From Pseudomonadota bacterium (GTDB lineage Bacteria > Campylobacterota > Campylobacteria > Campylobacterales > Campylobacteraceae), in NCBI GenBank assembly GCA_002746565.1, contig PDPI01000024.1:1-64000 (forward strand): a stretch of 64,000 nt of DNA, written 5' to 3'. The notes beneath the pieces were generated by a model, which had not been told where the DNA came from, searched no databases, and was given only the letters and a program-made list of their open reading frames with translations. The translations under genes were made by a program, and so were the position numbers. Shown here in pieces: positions 45,427-54,700 of the stretch (position 1 is its first letter; each line of letters opens with the position of its first letter).

Positions 45427-46353
45427 ATGTTAGATTTAGCGATTATCGGTGGTGGACCTGCTGGGTTAACTGCTGGGCTTTATGCCACAAGAGGCGGACT
45501 TAAAAATGTTGTCATGTACGAAAAGGGAATGCCAGGTGGGCAGATCACACTAAGTAGTGAGATAGAAAATTACCCAGGACAAAGCGAGGTTGTAAGCGGA
45601 ATTGACATGATGGCTTCATGGCCAGAGCAGTGCATGAGATTTGGTTTAAAGCACGAAATGGCAGAAGTTTTAAATGTAAAAAAAGTTGGCGATAAATTTA
45701 TCCTAAATGTAAACGGCGAAGAAGTTGAAGCCAAAAGCGTAATCGTTTGCACAGGAAGCAACCCACGTCGTTCAGGCGTAAAGGGCGAAGATGAATTTTT
45801 TGGCAAAGGCATTAGCACATGTGCAACCTGCGATGGATTTTTCTACAAAGGCAAAGAAGTTGTAGTCTTGGGTGGCGGAGATACAGCCCTTGAAGAAGCA
45901 CATTATTTATCAAAAATTTGCTCTAAAGTTTATTTGGTTCATAGGCGTGATACCTTCAGAGCCTCGCCAGTTATGGTTGAGAAAGTTAAAAAAACTGAAA
46001 ATATCGAACTAGTTTTAAATTCAACCATAAAAGAAATCTATGGGGATAATATGGGCGTAAATGGCGTAATCGCAGTGGATAAAGAAGGAAATCAAAGAGA
46101 CATAAAAGTTCCAGGCGTTTTTGTTTTTGTGGGCATGATAGCTAACAACGAAATCCTAAAACAAGAGGACGGAAGCTATCTTTGTGAACTAAATGAGCAA
46201 GGTCAGGCCGTAGTTGATTTGAAGATGAGAACTTCTACAAAGGGGCTTTTTGTGGCTGGGGATTTGAGGATTGATGCAGCAAGACAAGTTGTTTGTGCAG
46301 CAGGAGATGGTGCAACAGCGGCACTAAGTGCTATGAGCTATCTTGAGAGTTAA
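45427..46353 (+). CDS. trxB: thioredoxin reductase
   Basis: The track begins 48 bp upstream; the ATG at 45427, with AAAGGA about 8 nt before, gives [14 protein letters not shown] and 308 residues. FAD motif, redox pair CATCDGFF and NADPH motif [10 protein letters not shown] are all there. Supplies TrxA. Ends 2 bp before dapB. Confidence 0.96.
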   Translation: MLDLAIIGGGPAGLTAGLYATRGGLKNVVMYEKGMPGGQITLSSEIENYPGQSEVVSGIDMMASWPEQCMRFGLKHEMAEVLNVKKVGDKFILNVNGEEVEAKSVIVCTGSNPRRSGVKGEDEFFGKGISTCATCDGFFYKGKEVVVLGGGDTALEEAHYLSKICSKVYLVHRRDTFRASPVMVEKVKKTENIELVLNSTIKEIYGDNMGVNGVIAVDKEGNQRDIKVPGVFVFVGMIANNEILKQEDGSYLCELNEQGQAVVDLKMRTSTKGLFVAGDLRIDAARQVVCAAGDGATAALSAMSYLES

Positions 46354-46355
46354 AA

Positions 46356-47123
46356 ATGTTAAAAGTTGGAATACACGGGTCCACGGGCAGAATGGGGCAA
46401 ATGATAGTTGAGAATTTACAAAACGATAGTGATGCAAAAGTTGAAATCCTACATGCAATAGAGGATTTTCCTTATCCGTTGAGGGAGGATTTTGCGGTTA
46501 CGAGTGATACAGAAGAATTGCTTAAAAAAAGTGATGTTGTGATTGATTTTACCATAGCAAAAGGAACTGAAGCCTTACTTGAAGTGGCTTTGGAAAATCC
46601 AAAACCGCTAGTTATCGGCACAACAGGACTAAGCCCTCATCAACAAAACTTGCTAAAAGAAGCGGCGAAAAATATGCCTATTTTGTATTCGACAAATATG
46701 TCTTTAGGCGTTGCGGTTTTAAACAAACTCGTCGCCCTAGCATCTAAAAGCCTAAGGGATTTTGACATCGAAATAGTCGAGCAGCATCACAGATATAAAA
46801 AAGACGCACCAAGCGGAACCGCCATGACACTTGGCGAATACGCTGCAAATGCTAGAGGTTTGGATCTTGAAAAGGTTAGAGTTAGCGGACGAAATGGTTT
46901 AATAGGAGAAAGAAGCAAGGACGAGATAGCCATCATGGCAATTCGTGGTGGAGACGTAGTTGGGCGACATACGGCTGGGTTTTACAACGATGGGGAATTT
47001 ATCGAACTAAACCACACCGCCACAAGCCGAGCAACCTTCGCAAAAGGTGCCATAAAAGCAGCAAAATGGGTAGCAAATCAAGAAAGCGGACTCTACCACA
47101 TAAGCGACTGCTTGGGGTTGTAG
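46356..47123 (+). CDS. dapB: 4-hydroxy-tetrahydrodipicolinate reductase
   Basis: 255 residues. N-terminal [15 protein letters not shown] nucleotide site; family signature [15 protein letters not shown] and [10 protein letters not shown]. Lysine/DAP pathway, like dapF in this window. Cotranscribed with trxB (2-bp gap). Confidence 0.96.
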   Translation: MLKVGIHGSTGRMGQMIVENLQNDSDAKVEILHAIEDFPYPLREDFAVTSDTEELLKKSDVVIDFTIAKGTEALLEVALENPKPLVIGTTGLSPHQQNLLKEAAKNMPILYSTNMSLGVAVLNKLVALASKSLRDFDIEIVEQHHRYKKDAPSGTAMTLGEYAANARGLDLEKVRVSGRNGLIGERSKDEIAIMAIRGGDVVGRHTAGFYNDGEFIELNHTATSRATFAKGAIKAAKWVANQESGLYHISDCLGL

Positions 47124-47135
47124 GTTTTGGTGATT

Positions 47136-47163
47136 GGGGATTAGTGGTTGGGGATTAGTGGTT
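47136..47163. repeat. two perfect 14-bp tandem repeats
   Basis: GGGGATTAGTGGTT occurs twice in direct succession in the 298-bp gap between dapB and purF. Looser TGGTGATTGG copies recur near 47330, and an inverted pair ACGGGCTT/AAGCCGT lies near 47200. G-rich, low-complexity sequence. Confidence 0.6.
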
Positions 47164-47421
47164 GGTTTGTTGAAATTTGTTGAAAGTTTAGCGTAGCAAC
47201 GGGCTTCTTACGACAAAGCCGTTTGTTCCGTTGGTTGTCTGCTATAAGAAACAGAAGTATAGTCTTATGGTTGGTGCCAAGGCACATGAGTTTGGTCAAG
47301 TCTAAAAACGATTTTTAGTGTTTAGTATTTGGTGATTGGTGATTTTGATTTTTCATTCAAAAAAACATTAAAGCCGTAAGGCGGTTACAAAAGAACGTAA
47401 AAATAAAAACAAAGGAAGATT

Positions 47422-48759
47422 ATGTGTGCAGTTGTGGGAGTTTTTGGGGATGAAGAGAGTGCTAAGATAGCTTATTATTCTCTTTTTGCCATGCAACATC
47501 GTGGACAAGAGGCATCTGGGATTAGCGTAAGTGATGGGGAGCATATAAAAACTATCAAGAAAAAAGGGCTTGTAACTGATGTGTTTAATTCTGAAAATCT
47601 TACTAGCTTAAAAGGAACTATGGCAGTTGGACACAATCGTTATTCAACGGCTGGAAAATCTTCTGCTGAAGATGCCCAACCAGTTAGTGCAAGCTATATG
47701 CTAGGCGATATCGCCATAGTTCACAATGGAAATCTTATAAATAAAAATGAAATTAGATCTAAACTTATAGAAAAAGGTGCCATTTTCCAATCAAACATGG
47801 ACACTGAAAATCTCATCCACCTAATTGCCAAAAATTTAAACGGCAAACTTCAAGATAGGATAATCGAAGCCCTAAATATCGTAAAAGGGGCTTATTGTTT
47901 TTTGATCCAAAGTAGAAAAAAGATGTTTGCTATCCGTGATAAATACGGTGTTAGACCCCTAAGCATAGGAAAGCTTGAAAGTGGCGGATATATCGTTGCT
48001 AGCGAGACATGTGCTTTTGATTTGGTTGGGGCAAAATTTATAAAAGATGTAAAGCCTGGGGAAATGATTATTTTTGAGGATGGAAGTGAGGAATTTAAAA
48101 GTATCCAGCTTTTTGAGCCAGAACCTAGGATTTGTGCTTTTGAGTACATTTATTTTGCCAGACCAGATAGTTTGATAGATGGTAAAAATGTTCATCAAAT
48201 TCGCCAAAAAATGGGCGAGGAATTAGCCAAAGAAAACCCAGTTGAAGCAGATCTAGTCATCCCTGTTCCAGATAGCGGAATAGGAGCGGCTTTGGGCTAC
48301 GCAAAGCAAAGTGGCATCCCTTTTGAAATGGCAATAGTAAGAAACCACTATGTGGGTAGGACTTTCATCGAACCAACCCAGCAAATGCGAGATTTAAAAG
48401 TAAAACTAAAACTTTCTCCCATGAAAGAAATACTAAAAGGTAAAAGGGTTGTGGTGATTGACGATAGTATAGTGAGAGGCACAACAAGCAAAAAAATCGT
48501 CCAGCTTATCAAAAACGCAGGTGCTTCACAGGTTCATCTTCGCATCGCATCACCTGCCATCAAACACCCTTGCAGATACGGCATTGACACTCCAAGCTAC
48601 GAAGAGCTAATTTGTGCAAATTACAGCCAAGAGGAAGTAAGAGACTATGTTGGGGCAACTAGTTTAGAGTTTTTATCCATAGAGGCACTAAGACGAAGTT
48701 TAGGGGATGATAGAGAGTATTCTTTGGTTAGCTTTGATGGGGATTATTTTATAAAGTAA
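47422..48759 (+). CDS. purF: amidophosphoribosyltransferase
   Basis: 445 residues. Catalytic Cys is residue 2 (MCAVVGVFGDEES); QHRGQEASGI in the glutaminase domain; PRTase site VVVIDDSIVRGTTS. First step of purine synthesis. RBS AAAGGAAG. Convergent with hisIE (5-bp gap). Confidence 0.96.
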   Translation: MCAVVGVFGDEESAKIAYYSLFAMQHRGQEASGISVSDGEHIKTIKKKGLVTDVFNSENLTSLKGTMAVGHNRYSTAGKSSAEDAQPVSASYMLGDIAIVHNGNLINKNEIRSKLIEKGAIFQSNMDTENLIHLIAKNLNGKLQDRIIEALNIVKGAYCFLIQSRKKMFAIRDKYGVRPLSIGKLESGGYIVASETCAFDLVGAKFIKDVKPGEMIIFEDGSEEFKSIQLFEPEPRICAFEYIYFARPDSLIDGKNVHQIRQKMGEELAKENPVEADLVIPVPDSGIGAALGYAKQSGIPFEMAIVRNHYVGRTFIEPTQQMRDLKVKLKLSPMKEILKGKRVVVIDDSIVRGTTSKKIVQLIKNAGASQVHLRIASPAIKHPCRYGIDTPSYEELICANYSQEEVRDYVGATSLEFLSIEALRRSLGDDREYSLVSFDGDYFIK

Positions 48760-48764
48760 GTTTG

Positions 48765-49439
48765 TTATTTTCTTTGTTTTTTTTCTTCAATCCCACTAAG
48801 TCCAAATCTTCTTTTTAATTCGGTTTTTACTCTGTCTGGATGTATATTTTGAGCTTCAAGGGCAACTAACATGTGAAAAACCAAATCCGCACATTCATAA
48901 ACGACTTCTTTTTCATCTTTATCTTTACATGCAAAACAAAATTCTCCAGCTTCTTCTACTATCTTTTTGAGTAAAGAATTTTCTTTGCCATTTAGTAGTT
49001 TTGAAACATAGGATTTTTCTGGATCGGCGTTTTTTCTTTCTTTTATAACATGATATAAAGTGTCTATAATGCTGTAGGTTTCATCTAGATCTACTTGTGG
49101 ATTTTGGGGTTTTTCTTCTATATCTAATCTTTGGAAAAAGCAAGATTTTCTGCCTGTATGACAAGCCACTTCTCCAATTTGTTTTACTTGTAAAAGTAAA
49201 GTGTCGTTGTCGCAGTCTAAAAACATGGCTTTGATCTCTTGCACATTTCCACTACTTTCGCCTTTTTTCCAGATCCTTTGCTTTGTGCGTGAGAAATAGT
49301 GGGCGTAGGAAGTTTTACATGTAAGCTCATAAGCTTCTTTGTTCATGAAGGCTAACATCAAAACTTCCTTGCTTGTTTCATCTTGAACGATGACGGGAAG
49401 AAGTCCTGCGACTTTTTCCCAATCTATATTAATGTCCAT
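48765..49439 (-). CDS. hisIE: bifunctional phosphoribosyl-AMP cyclohydrolase/phosphoribosyl-ATP pyrophosphatase
   Basis: 224 residues. HisI part (1-115): MLAFMNKEAYELT, zinc site DCDNDTLLLQV and CHTGRKSCFF. HisE part: LLNGKENSLLKKIVEEAGEFCFACKD and YECADLVFHMLVAL. Second and third steps of histidine synthesis in one chain. Overlaps the SPFH gene by one base. Confidence 0.95.
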   Translation of the reverse strand: MDINIDWEKVAGLLPVIVQDETSKEVLMLAFMNKEAYELTCKTSYAHYFSRTKQRIWKKGESSGNVQEIKAMFLDCDNDTLLLQVKQIGEVACHTGRKSCFFQRLDIEEKPQNPQVDLDETYSIIDTLYHVIKERKNADPEKSYVSKLLNGKENSLLKKIVEEAGEFCFACKDKDEKEVVYECADLVFHMLVALEAQNIHPDRVKTELKRRFGLSGIEEKKQRK

Positions 49440-50491
49440 TATTGTAAGGCACTTGATGTGGCTTTGTGGCTCTTAGTATCAACCCAAATATTTGGCGTTG
49501 AGCCACCAGGAGTTAAGAAAATTTGAGTATTTCTATTTTGCTTTAAGGCTTCGTTAAATTTGCCTTGAACTTCGATTTGTCGTAATTCAAGCAAGTTTTG
49601 ACTCAAACTATCAGAGATCAATTTGTTCGCATTTGCCTTTCCAATAGCTTCGATTTTAAGTGCATCTGCTATACCCTTTGCTTGTTTTATCTTAGCCTCC
49701 GCTTGACCTTGAGCTACCGTTACGGCTATCTTTGCTTCAAGTTTTGCCTTTTCTTCTTCTTGCTTTTTGGCTTGAACTTCTTCGATTCTATCTTTTATAC
49801 GAGGTGGCAAGATGATATCGCGAAGTTGGACAGACTCAAGATTTACAGGGCTTTCTTTTAGGCTTTTTATCTTAGCTTCTATGCCCCTATCGATTTCAGA
49901 TGCGATTTTATTTCTATTTGTTGGAAGCTCTTCAGCTGGGTAATTTCCAACCACACTTCTAACAACCTCACGAACAACTGGGTTGATTATCTTATCTTCC
50001 CACGCTAAGCCCCAAACTGCGACCGTGTCAGAAGCTCTTTGGGGATTTAGTTTGTATTGGACTGTTAAATCTATCAAAACCGTAAGACCACGTGCATCAA
50101 GAACAGAAATGGAATTTTTCTGTATGATTCCAGCCCCTTGTCTTAGTGCATCTGATGAATCTTCATTGGATGAATAATTTACAATCCTAACCTTAGTATC
50201 AACTAAAATTACCTTTTGTATAACAGGCACAAAAAAGTGAATCCCCGCACCCAAAGGTTTTGGGTCAAATTTTCCCGCTGTTACCATGATACCCATCTGA
50301 CCCGAATTTACTATAACAAATGGTTTGGCTAAAAATAAAATTACAACTATGGCGATTACAACATAAATAAGCCCCATGAATTTTCCACCACCACCTTTGA
50401 AAAACTGCGGTGGCTCAAATGAGCTTTGGTTTGAATTATTGTTTGAATTATTTCCCTTTTTATTGAAATAATCATTTAAATCTGCTGGCAT
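49439..50491 (-). CDS. SPFH/Band 7 membrane protein (prohibitin-like)
   Basis: 350 residues: Asn-rich N-terminus, one membrane helix (MGLIYVVIAIVVILFLAKPFVIV), the Band 7 domain starting GIMVTAGKFDPKPLGAG, then a long coiled coil rich in EAKIAVTVAQGQAEAKIKQA. Similar to HflK/HflC or prohibitin; such proteins form ring scaffolds. Conserved next to ilvE and hisIE in Campylobacter as I recall. Confidence 0.88.
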   Translation of the reverse strand: MPADLNDYFNKKGNNSNNNSNQSSFEPPQFFKGGGGKFMGLIYVVIAIVVILFLAKPFVIVNSGQMGIMVTAGKFDPKPLGAGIHFFVPVIQKVILVDTKVRIVNYSSNEDSSDALRQGAGIIQKNSISVLDARGLTVLIDLTVQYKLNPQRASDTVAVWGLAWEDKIINPVVREVVRSVVGNYPAEELPTNRNKIASEIDRGIEAKIKSLKESPVNLESVQLRDIILPPRIKDRIEEVQAKKQEEEKAKLEAKIAVTVAQGQAEAKIKQAKGIADALKIEAIGKANANKLISDSLSQNLLELRQIEVQGKFNEALKQNRNTQIFLTPGGSTPNIWVDTKSHKATSSALQ

Positions 50492-50500
50492 TTTTTTCCT

Positions 50501-51415
50501 TTAAATATAAGTTAGCATGTATTCATACTTTGGGTTTCTTCCGTAAACCACATCAAAATAGGCATCTTGAAGCTTTTTGGTGATCTCACCTCTAGCTCCA
50601 TTTCCGATAATCCTTCCATCCACATTATTTACAGGCGTAACCTCAGCAGCAGTTCCTGTAAAAAACGCTTCATCGGCTATATAAACTTCATCCCTTGTTA
50701 TTCTTTGTCTTAGAACTTCTAGATCTAGATCTTTAGCAAGTTTAATAATCGTATCTTGGGTTATACTCTCAAGGGAATTATCATTTGGTGGGGTTATGAT
50801 TTTTCCATCTCTAACGATAAAAAAGCACTCTCCGCTGCCTTCAGCGATGAAGCCATCATCATCTAAAAGTAAGGCTTCTTCATATCCAGCATCAATTGCT
50901 TCAAATTTTGCCATCTGGGAGTTTAGATAGTTTGCTGCTGCTTTTACCTTTCCCATGTTGGATTTTACTGGGTTTCTAACAAAGGATGAGATTTTTACCT
51001 TAATGCCCTTTGCCAAACCTTCTTCGCCCAAATATGCACCCCATTCCCAAGATGCTATGGTTGTGTTTACGGGAGCTTTTATATGGTAAATACCCATAAC
51101 TCCATAGCCAAGATAGATTAATGGGCGTAAATAAACATTTCCCTTAAATTCATTTTTTCTAAGCAGTTCGATTTGAGCATTTTCAAGTTGTTCAAGACTA
51201 AACTTGGGAGTTATTAAAACACATTTTGCAGAATTTAAAAGTCTTTTTGTGTGGTCTCTTAGCCTAAAAATTGCCAAACCCTTATCGGTTTGATAAGCTC
51301 TAGTTCCCTCAAATACACCATTTCCATAATGTAAGGTATGGGATAATACATGGGTTTTTGCCTCATCCCAAGATACAAATTCCCCATCCATCCAGATATA
51401 TTTTGCTTTATTCAT
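50501..51415 (-). CDS. ilvE: branched-chain amino acid aminotransferase
   Basis: 304 residues. MDGEFVSWDEAKTHVLSHTLHYGNGVFEGTRAY and the PLP Lys in NMGKVKAAANYLNSQ; GSGECFF and EVTPV. Last step for Ile, Leu and Val. Divergent from the small peptide gene. An ATGATA-containing palindrome upstream may hold the promoter. Confidence 0.95.
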   Translation of the reverse strand: MNKAKYIWMDGEFVSWDEAKTHVLSHTLHYGNGVFEGTRAYQTDKGLAIFRLRDHTKRLLNSAKCVLITPKFSLEQLENAQIELLRKNEFKGNVYLRPLIYLGYGVMGIYHIKAPVNTTIASWEWGAYLGEEGLAKGIKVKISSFVRNPVKSNMGKVKAAANYLNSQMAKFEAIDAGYEEALLLDDDGFIAEGSGECFFIVRDGKIITPPNDNSLESITQDTIIKLAKDLDLEVLRQRITRDEVYIADEAFFTGTAAEVTPVNNVDGRIIGNGARGEITKKLQDAYFDVVYGRNPKYEYMLTYI

Positions 51416-51516
51416 ATAAAAACCTTTCGATTAAATAAGATGGTATGATACCAAAAAAATGGTTAAAATATAGTTTATCGAAGAAAAAAATTTATAATTT
51501 GAAAAGTTTTTTTCGC

Positions 51517-51522
51517 TAAAAT
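51517..51522 (+). promoter_or_regulatory. -10 box of the small-peptide RNA
   Basis: TTTCGCTAAAAT with a T-rich upstream stretch; expected start at about 51529, at the base of the 5' hairpin. Confidence 0.5.
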
Positions 51523-51533
51523 GCCAAAAGAGG

Positions 51534-51563
51534 TTACGCCAGAGGGAGCAACCTCTGGCGTAA
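51534..51563 (+). promoter_or_regulatory. 5' hairpin of the small-peptide mRNA
   Basis: TTACGCCAGAGG-GAGCAA-CCTCTGGCGTAA, a perfect 12-bp stem near the predicted 5' end. An alternative fold pairs AGAGGTT (51529-51535) with AACCTCT (51550-51556). Downstream CCTC (51570-51573) can pair with GAGG (51580-51583) in the Shine-Dalgarno. Confidence 0.75.
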
Positions 51564-51592
51564 ATATTGCCTCTGTTAGGAGGTGATATATT

Positions 51593-51658
51593 ATGTCGCT
51601 CAAAACACTAATAGTCGTAATTATAGCATTAATGTTGATAATTACAAAGGCTAACTAG
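51593..51658 (+). CDS. 21-residue hydrophobic peptide, candidate type I toxin
   Basis: Too short for the track. The peptide MSLKTLIVVIIALMLIITKAN is one short membrane helix with basic ends, in the size class of Ibs-type toxins. An excellent AGGAGGT lies 9 nt before the ATG but is paired in a small stem. It has its own -10 box, a strong 5' hairpin and an intrinsic terminator 6 bp after the stop, so it is a separate transcript of about 160 nt. A minus-strand TATAAT inside the terminator (51670-51675) could drive an antisense RNA. Toxicity is inference. Confidence 0.6.
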   Translation: MSLKTLIVVIIALMLIITKAN

Positions 51659-51664
51659 CCTTAG

Positions 51665-51686
51665 CCCCCATTATATGGGGGTTTTT
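51665..51686 (+). terminator. intrinsic terminator of the small-peptide RNA
   Basis: CCCCCAT-TAT-ATGGGGG followed by TTTTT; perfect 7-bp GC-rich stem. The reverse strand of the same bases contains TATAAT. Confidence 0.9.
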
Positions 51687-51740
51687 AGTGTTTTGCCCTC
51701 TGGTAAAAAAGTGATTATTTTTTAAAATTAAGGAAAAAAC

Positions 51741-52205
51741 ATGTTAAAAGAAGGAACAAAAGCACCCGAATTTTGCTTACCAAATCAAGACGAAGTTGAA
51801 GTTTGCCTAAGGGATTTTAAAGGAAAATGGGTAGTTTTATATTTTTACCCAAAAGACAACACCCCAGGTTGCACTACCCAAGCTTGCGATTTTACCGCTT
51901 CTTTTCCAGAGTTTAACTCTCTTAACGCAGTCATACTAGGGGTTAGCCCAGATAGCCCTAAAAAGCACAGAAATTTCATTGAGAAAAAAGATTTAACCAT
52001 AACTCTACTAGCCGACGAAGAAAAAGAAGTAGCAAAACTCTACAATGTTTGGCAACTAAAAAAGTTTATGAGCAAAGAATACATGGGTATAGTCCGCTCA
52101 ACTTTTCTCATAGATCCAGAGGGCAAAGTCGTGAAAATTTGGGATAAAGTTAGGGTTAAGGGTCATGTTGGGGCAGTAAGGGAAGAGTTGGAAAAACTTA
52201 ACTAA
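51741..52205 (+). CDS. bcp: Bcp/PrxQ-type thiol peroxidase
   Basis: 154 residues. YFYPKDNTPGCTTQACDFTASF holds the peroxidatic Cys and, five residues on, the resolving Cys of the alpha-subtype. Reduced by thioredoxin, encoded in this window. Its stop overlaps the mazF-like gene by 8 bp in convergent orientation. Confidence 0.93.
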   Translation: MLKEGTKAPEFCLPNQDEVEVCLRDFKGKWVVLYFYPKDNTPGCTTQACDFTASFPEFNSLNAVILGVSPDSPKKHRNFIEKKDLTITLLADEEKEVAKLYNVWQLKKFMSKEYMGIVRSTFLIDPEGKVVKIWDKVRVKGHVGAVREELEKLN

Positions 52206-52530
52206 TAATACTATTAACTATCCCCAAAGCTTGCTCTAAAACATCTTTTGGGGAACGTTCTACAAATTTTATTTTTCGTGAATTATAGTCGATGAATTTT
52301 AACTGCTCGCACATAATAAAGCCTTCTATTTTTTCATGCTTTATTTTCACATGAAAAGTAAAATCACGCTTTATGCTTGTTATTGGACAAACATAGGCTA
52401 AACCTAAATGGGAATTAAAAGTTTTATTACTAACAACCAAGGCTGGTCGTCTTCCCTTTTGCTCATGCCCGCTTTGTGGGTCAAAACTCAAAACCACCAA
52501 ATCCCCTTGTATTGGAATATATTTTACCAA
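52198..52530 (-). CDS. mazF: MazF/PemK-type mRNA interferase toxin
   Basis: 110 residues. Family motifs: GDLVVLSFDPQSGHEQKGRRPALVVSN at the N-terminus and CPITSIKRDFTFHVKI. Cleaves single-stranded RNA at short sites. Follows its antitoxin with a 7-bp overlap. Convergent with bcp. Confidence 0.92.
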   Translation of the reverse strand: MVKYIPIQGDLVVLSFDPQSGHEQKGRRPALVVSNKTFNSHLGLAYVCPITSIKRDFTFHVKIKHEKIEGFIMCEQLKFIDYNSRKIKFVERSPKDVLEQALGIVNSIIS

Positions 52531-52769
52531 ACTTCTAACCCCATTTTATCTGAAATTTCCTCATGAGGCTTATAATCTTTTGGAACTTTTTTTACCAATT
52601 CTTTTATATTGTATTTTTTTCTTTGTAACTTCTGAGGCTCAAGTATGATTTTTTTATCTACCACACTCATCTTGACCCTATCTCCAACAGATAAATCCAA
52701 TTCATTTAATATATCTTTTGGAACCCTCAGAGCTAGAGAATTTCCCCATGATGAAATAGTTGCTAACAT
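52524..52769 (-). CDS. mazE: MazE-type antitoxin (AbrB/SpoVT fold)
   Basis: 81 residues. TISSWGNSLALRVPKDILNELDLSVGDRVKM is the swapped-hairpin DNA-binding domain; the acidic C-terminal tail binds MazF. Represses its own operon by family analogy. The 259 bp upstream (52770-53028) show nothing clear besides AT-rich sequence. Confidence 0.92.
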   Translation of the reverse strand: MLATISSWGNSLALRVPKDILNELDLSVGDRVKMSVVDKKIILEPQKLQRKKYNIKELVKKVPKDYKPHEEISDKMGLEVW

Positions 52770-53028
52770 AAAATATCCTTTTTTGTATATCCTAAGTATA
52801 TCTTAAAATCTAGAAAGTGTTAATATTGTTTTAATTTGTATAAAAGCGTGTTAAAATTTGTGCTTGCAAATTAGTAAATATGATAAATATATAAAAAAAT
52901 ATAAAAAATGTCTTTAAATATTATTTAGAAGTTTCACTCAAAAATCAATCCCAATCCTAAAACCTTTTTTTGCAAGAGAAAACAATGGTAAATTTTAATA
53001 CTTGAGCTAGAAAAAAATTTGATTTTTC

Positions 53029-54084
53029 CTAATAGCATCTTGGTAATGTTTTTTTATTTATCAAGCTAGCTGCAAACATTCTAAGCCAACGATTACTACC
53101 ATTACAAGAAAAACAAGCGTCTATAACTTTTTGTGAATATTTTAAAGATGCACAACCATTTTTGCCCATTTTGCAAACAATTGCTAAACCACTACTATCA
53201 CTTCCTGCAACATAATCGCATTTATTTTGCGATACGTAAGAAGCTATGAGAGCATATTTATTATTACCATAGCTACTCAAAGCATATGTATTTTTCATAC
53301 AAGCATAATAAACAATCAAATCGTTCATGAATTTTTTACATATAAAATTATTTTGTTTTGCTTTGAGTTTTTCAATTTTTCTTTGTATTTCAGCATTTTT
53401 TTCATCATAATATTGCTCATACTCTTTATGCGTCTGTCTTGCATAATAAGCATCTTCAACATTATTTTCATTAAAATCTACAAAAAAGTAGAAAGGAAAT
53501 TGAAAATTATTTATGAAATTTTTATATCTTTTACTCAAAGATTTATCTTCATTAAATACTTTATCATGAAAATATCCTATTTTTAGATTTTTAAATATGT
53601 TTATCAGTGGATAAGGTAAAGAATAATTACCGTTCCTACTACTCTCTGCCATTTTAAGCAATTTCTTATCTTCTCTTCCAAAATCTCTATTTTTAATTTT
53701 TTTCAAACTTTCATTTGAAAGAAAAAAAATATATTTTGGATAAGTATCGTTTTTTATTGTAGTAGTGTAACAAATGTTGTTTTTTGTTGTAATATTATAA
53801 CTTGATATTAACTTTGAAATAGAAAAAGTTCCAAGAAAAAATATTTGTTCATCTTTGCTCTTGCATGACTTTAACTCTTCTCTAAGATATTTATGTTTGA
53901 TGTCGGTATCCATGTTGCCTGATAAAGCAATTGTTTCGAACACTTCACAATTTTTATATGTATTTGGAAGATAATTGATATATTCAAATAATAATTTATT
54001 TTTATTGTATTCTGATAATATTAATTCTTCTCTAGCCAATAAATTTATATTTAAAAGAAAAAATATCAATAAAATTTTATTCAT
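53029..54084 (-). CDS. exported Cys-rich protein of unknown function
   Basis: 351 residues, AT-rich gene. Signal peptide MNKILLIFFLLNINLLA. Many Lys/Asn/Tyr residues, a coiled-coil part (EYEQYYDEKNAEIQRKIEKLKAKQ, about 220-245) and about ten Cys; the C-terminal CDYVAGSDSSGLAIVCKMGKNGC...CFSCNGS looks like a disulphide-bonded or metal-binding module. Second gene of a two-gene unit 6 bp after the next one and opposite to an XRE regulator. Base composition suggests transfer. Confidence 0.6.
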   Translation of the reverse strand: MNKILLIFFLLNINLLAREELILSEYNKNKLLFEYINYLPNTYKNCEVFETIALSGNMDTDIKHKYLREELKSCKSKDEQIFFLGTFSISKLISSYNITTKNNICYTTTIKNDTYPKYIFFLSNESLKKIKNRDFGREDKKLLKMAESSRNGNYSLPYPLINIFKNLKIGYFHDKVFNEDKSLSKRYKNFINNFQFPFYFFVDFNENNVEDAYYARQTHKEYEQYYDEKNAEIQRKIEKLKAKQNNFICKKFMNDLIVYYACMKNTYALSSYGNNKYALIASYVSQNKCDYVAGSDSSGLAIVCKMGKNGCASLKYSQKVIDACFSCNGSNRWLRMFAASLINKKTLPRCY

Positions 54085-54090
54085 TTATTA

Positions 54091-54588
54091 TTACCAAGTT
54101 TTACCGTTACTAAAGGTTAAGAGTGGCATGGCTTTTTTGACCTTACCATTAACATATGGACGTGAAATCCATAATTTCTTTTTTGATAAAATTTTACTCA
54201 TTTTTTCATCTTCCTTTAATAGCTTTCCTATTTTTTTTCCGTTTATACTAATAATTGATACAAGAGCATTGTGAACTAAAATTTTATCTCTATTTCCTTT
54301 AAGAGTGACCCAATCTTTTGTTTTTTTGAAAACATTAAATTTAATATTTTCATTAAACATAAAGAAGCATTTTTTATCGCTAGAATTTACTTCTTTTTCA
54401 AGCGATTTTATAAGATCCTCATTTACACCGCTTTGAATTTTTCGCATAAGATATATGTTTGAATGCTTTGCAAGTTCTCTATTTTCACAAAAAATTCCAA
54501 TAAACCATTTTGACTTTCCTATTTCAACTGAAAAACTATTTACGCATAATCCTAAAACCATAATTACACCAAGAATAACCTTTTTCAT
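54091..54588 (-). CDS. exported protein, partner of the Cys-rich protein
   Basis: 165 residues. Signal peptide MKKVILGVIMVLGLCVNSFS; mature part basic, with two Cys (FCENRE, KKCFF) and beta-rich stretches; no known motif. RBS AAGGAGATGAG. First gene of the unit and divergent from the XRE gene with a 112-bp region holding dyads. Function unknown. Confidence 0.6.
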   Translation of the reverse strand: MKKVILGVIMVLGLCVNSFSVEIGKSKWFIGIFCENRELAKHSNIYLMRKIQSGVNEDLIKSLEKEVNSSDKKCFFMFNENIKFNVFKKTKDWVTLKGNRDKILVHNALVSIISINGKKIGKLLKEDEKMSKILSKKKLWISRPYVNGKVKKAMPLLTFSNGKTW

Positions 54589-54666
54589 CTCATCTCCTTA
54601 AAATTAAATTACTAGCTATAGTCGAACCTCTTATGGCTAGTTGTAATGAAATTATTACATATATAT

Positions 54667-54691
54667 ACTTATGGTAAGTTTAACCATAGGT
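54667..54691. promoter_or_regulatory. operator candidate between the exported pair and the XRE gene
   Basis: ACTTATGGT-AAGTTTA-ACCATAGGT, arms matching at 8 of 9 bases. A further CTTATGG half-site lies at about 54630, and ACTAGC...GCTAGT arms flank it. Likely target of the divergent XRE regulator. Confidence 0.55.
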
Positions 54692-54700
54692 AGTTTTTTT

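Noticed and set aside
51441-51451. GGTATGATACC palindrome upstream of ilvE as an operator
   Set aside because: Short and overlapping a likely -10 region; too little support to list as a regulator site.
51535-51690. Leader-peptide attenuator for bcp
   Set aside because: The peptide has no run of regulatory codons, a full terminator follows, and bcp appears to have its own -10 box; a separate transcript is more likely.
53227-53586. 119-residue plus-strand ORF rich in Ile/Phe
   Set aside because: Antisense of the exported Cys-rich gene; composition follows from AT-rich reverse sequence.
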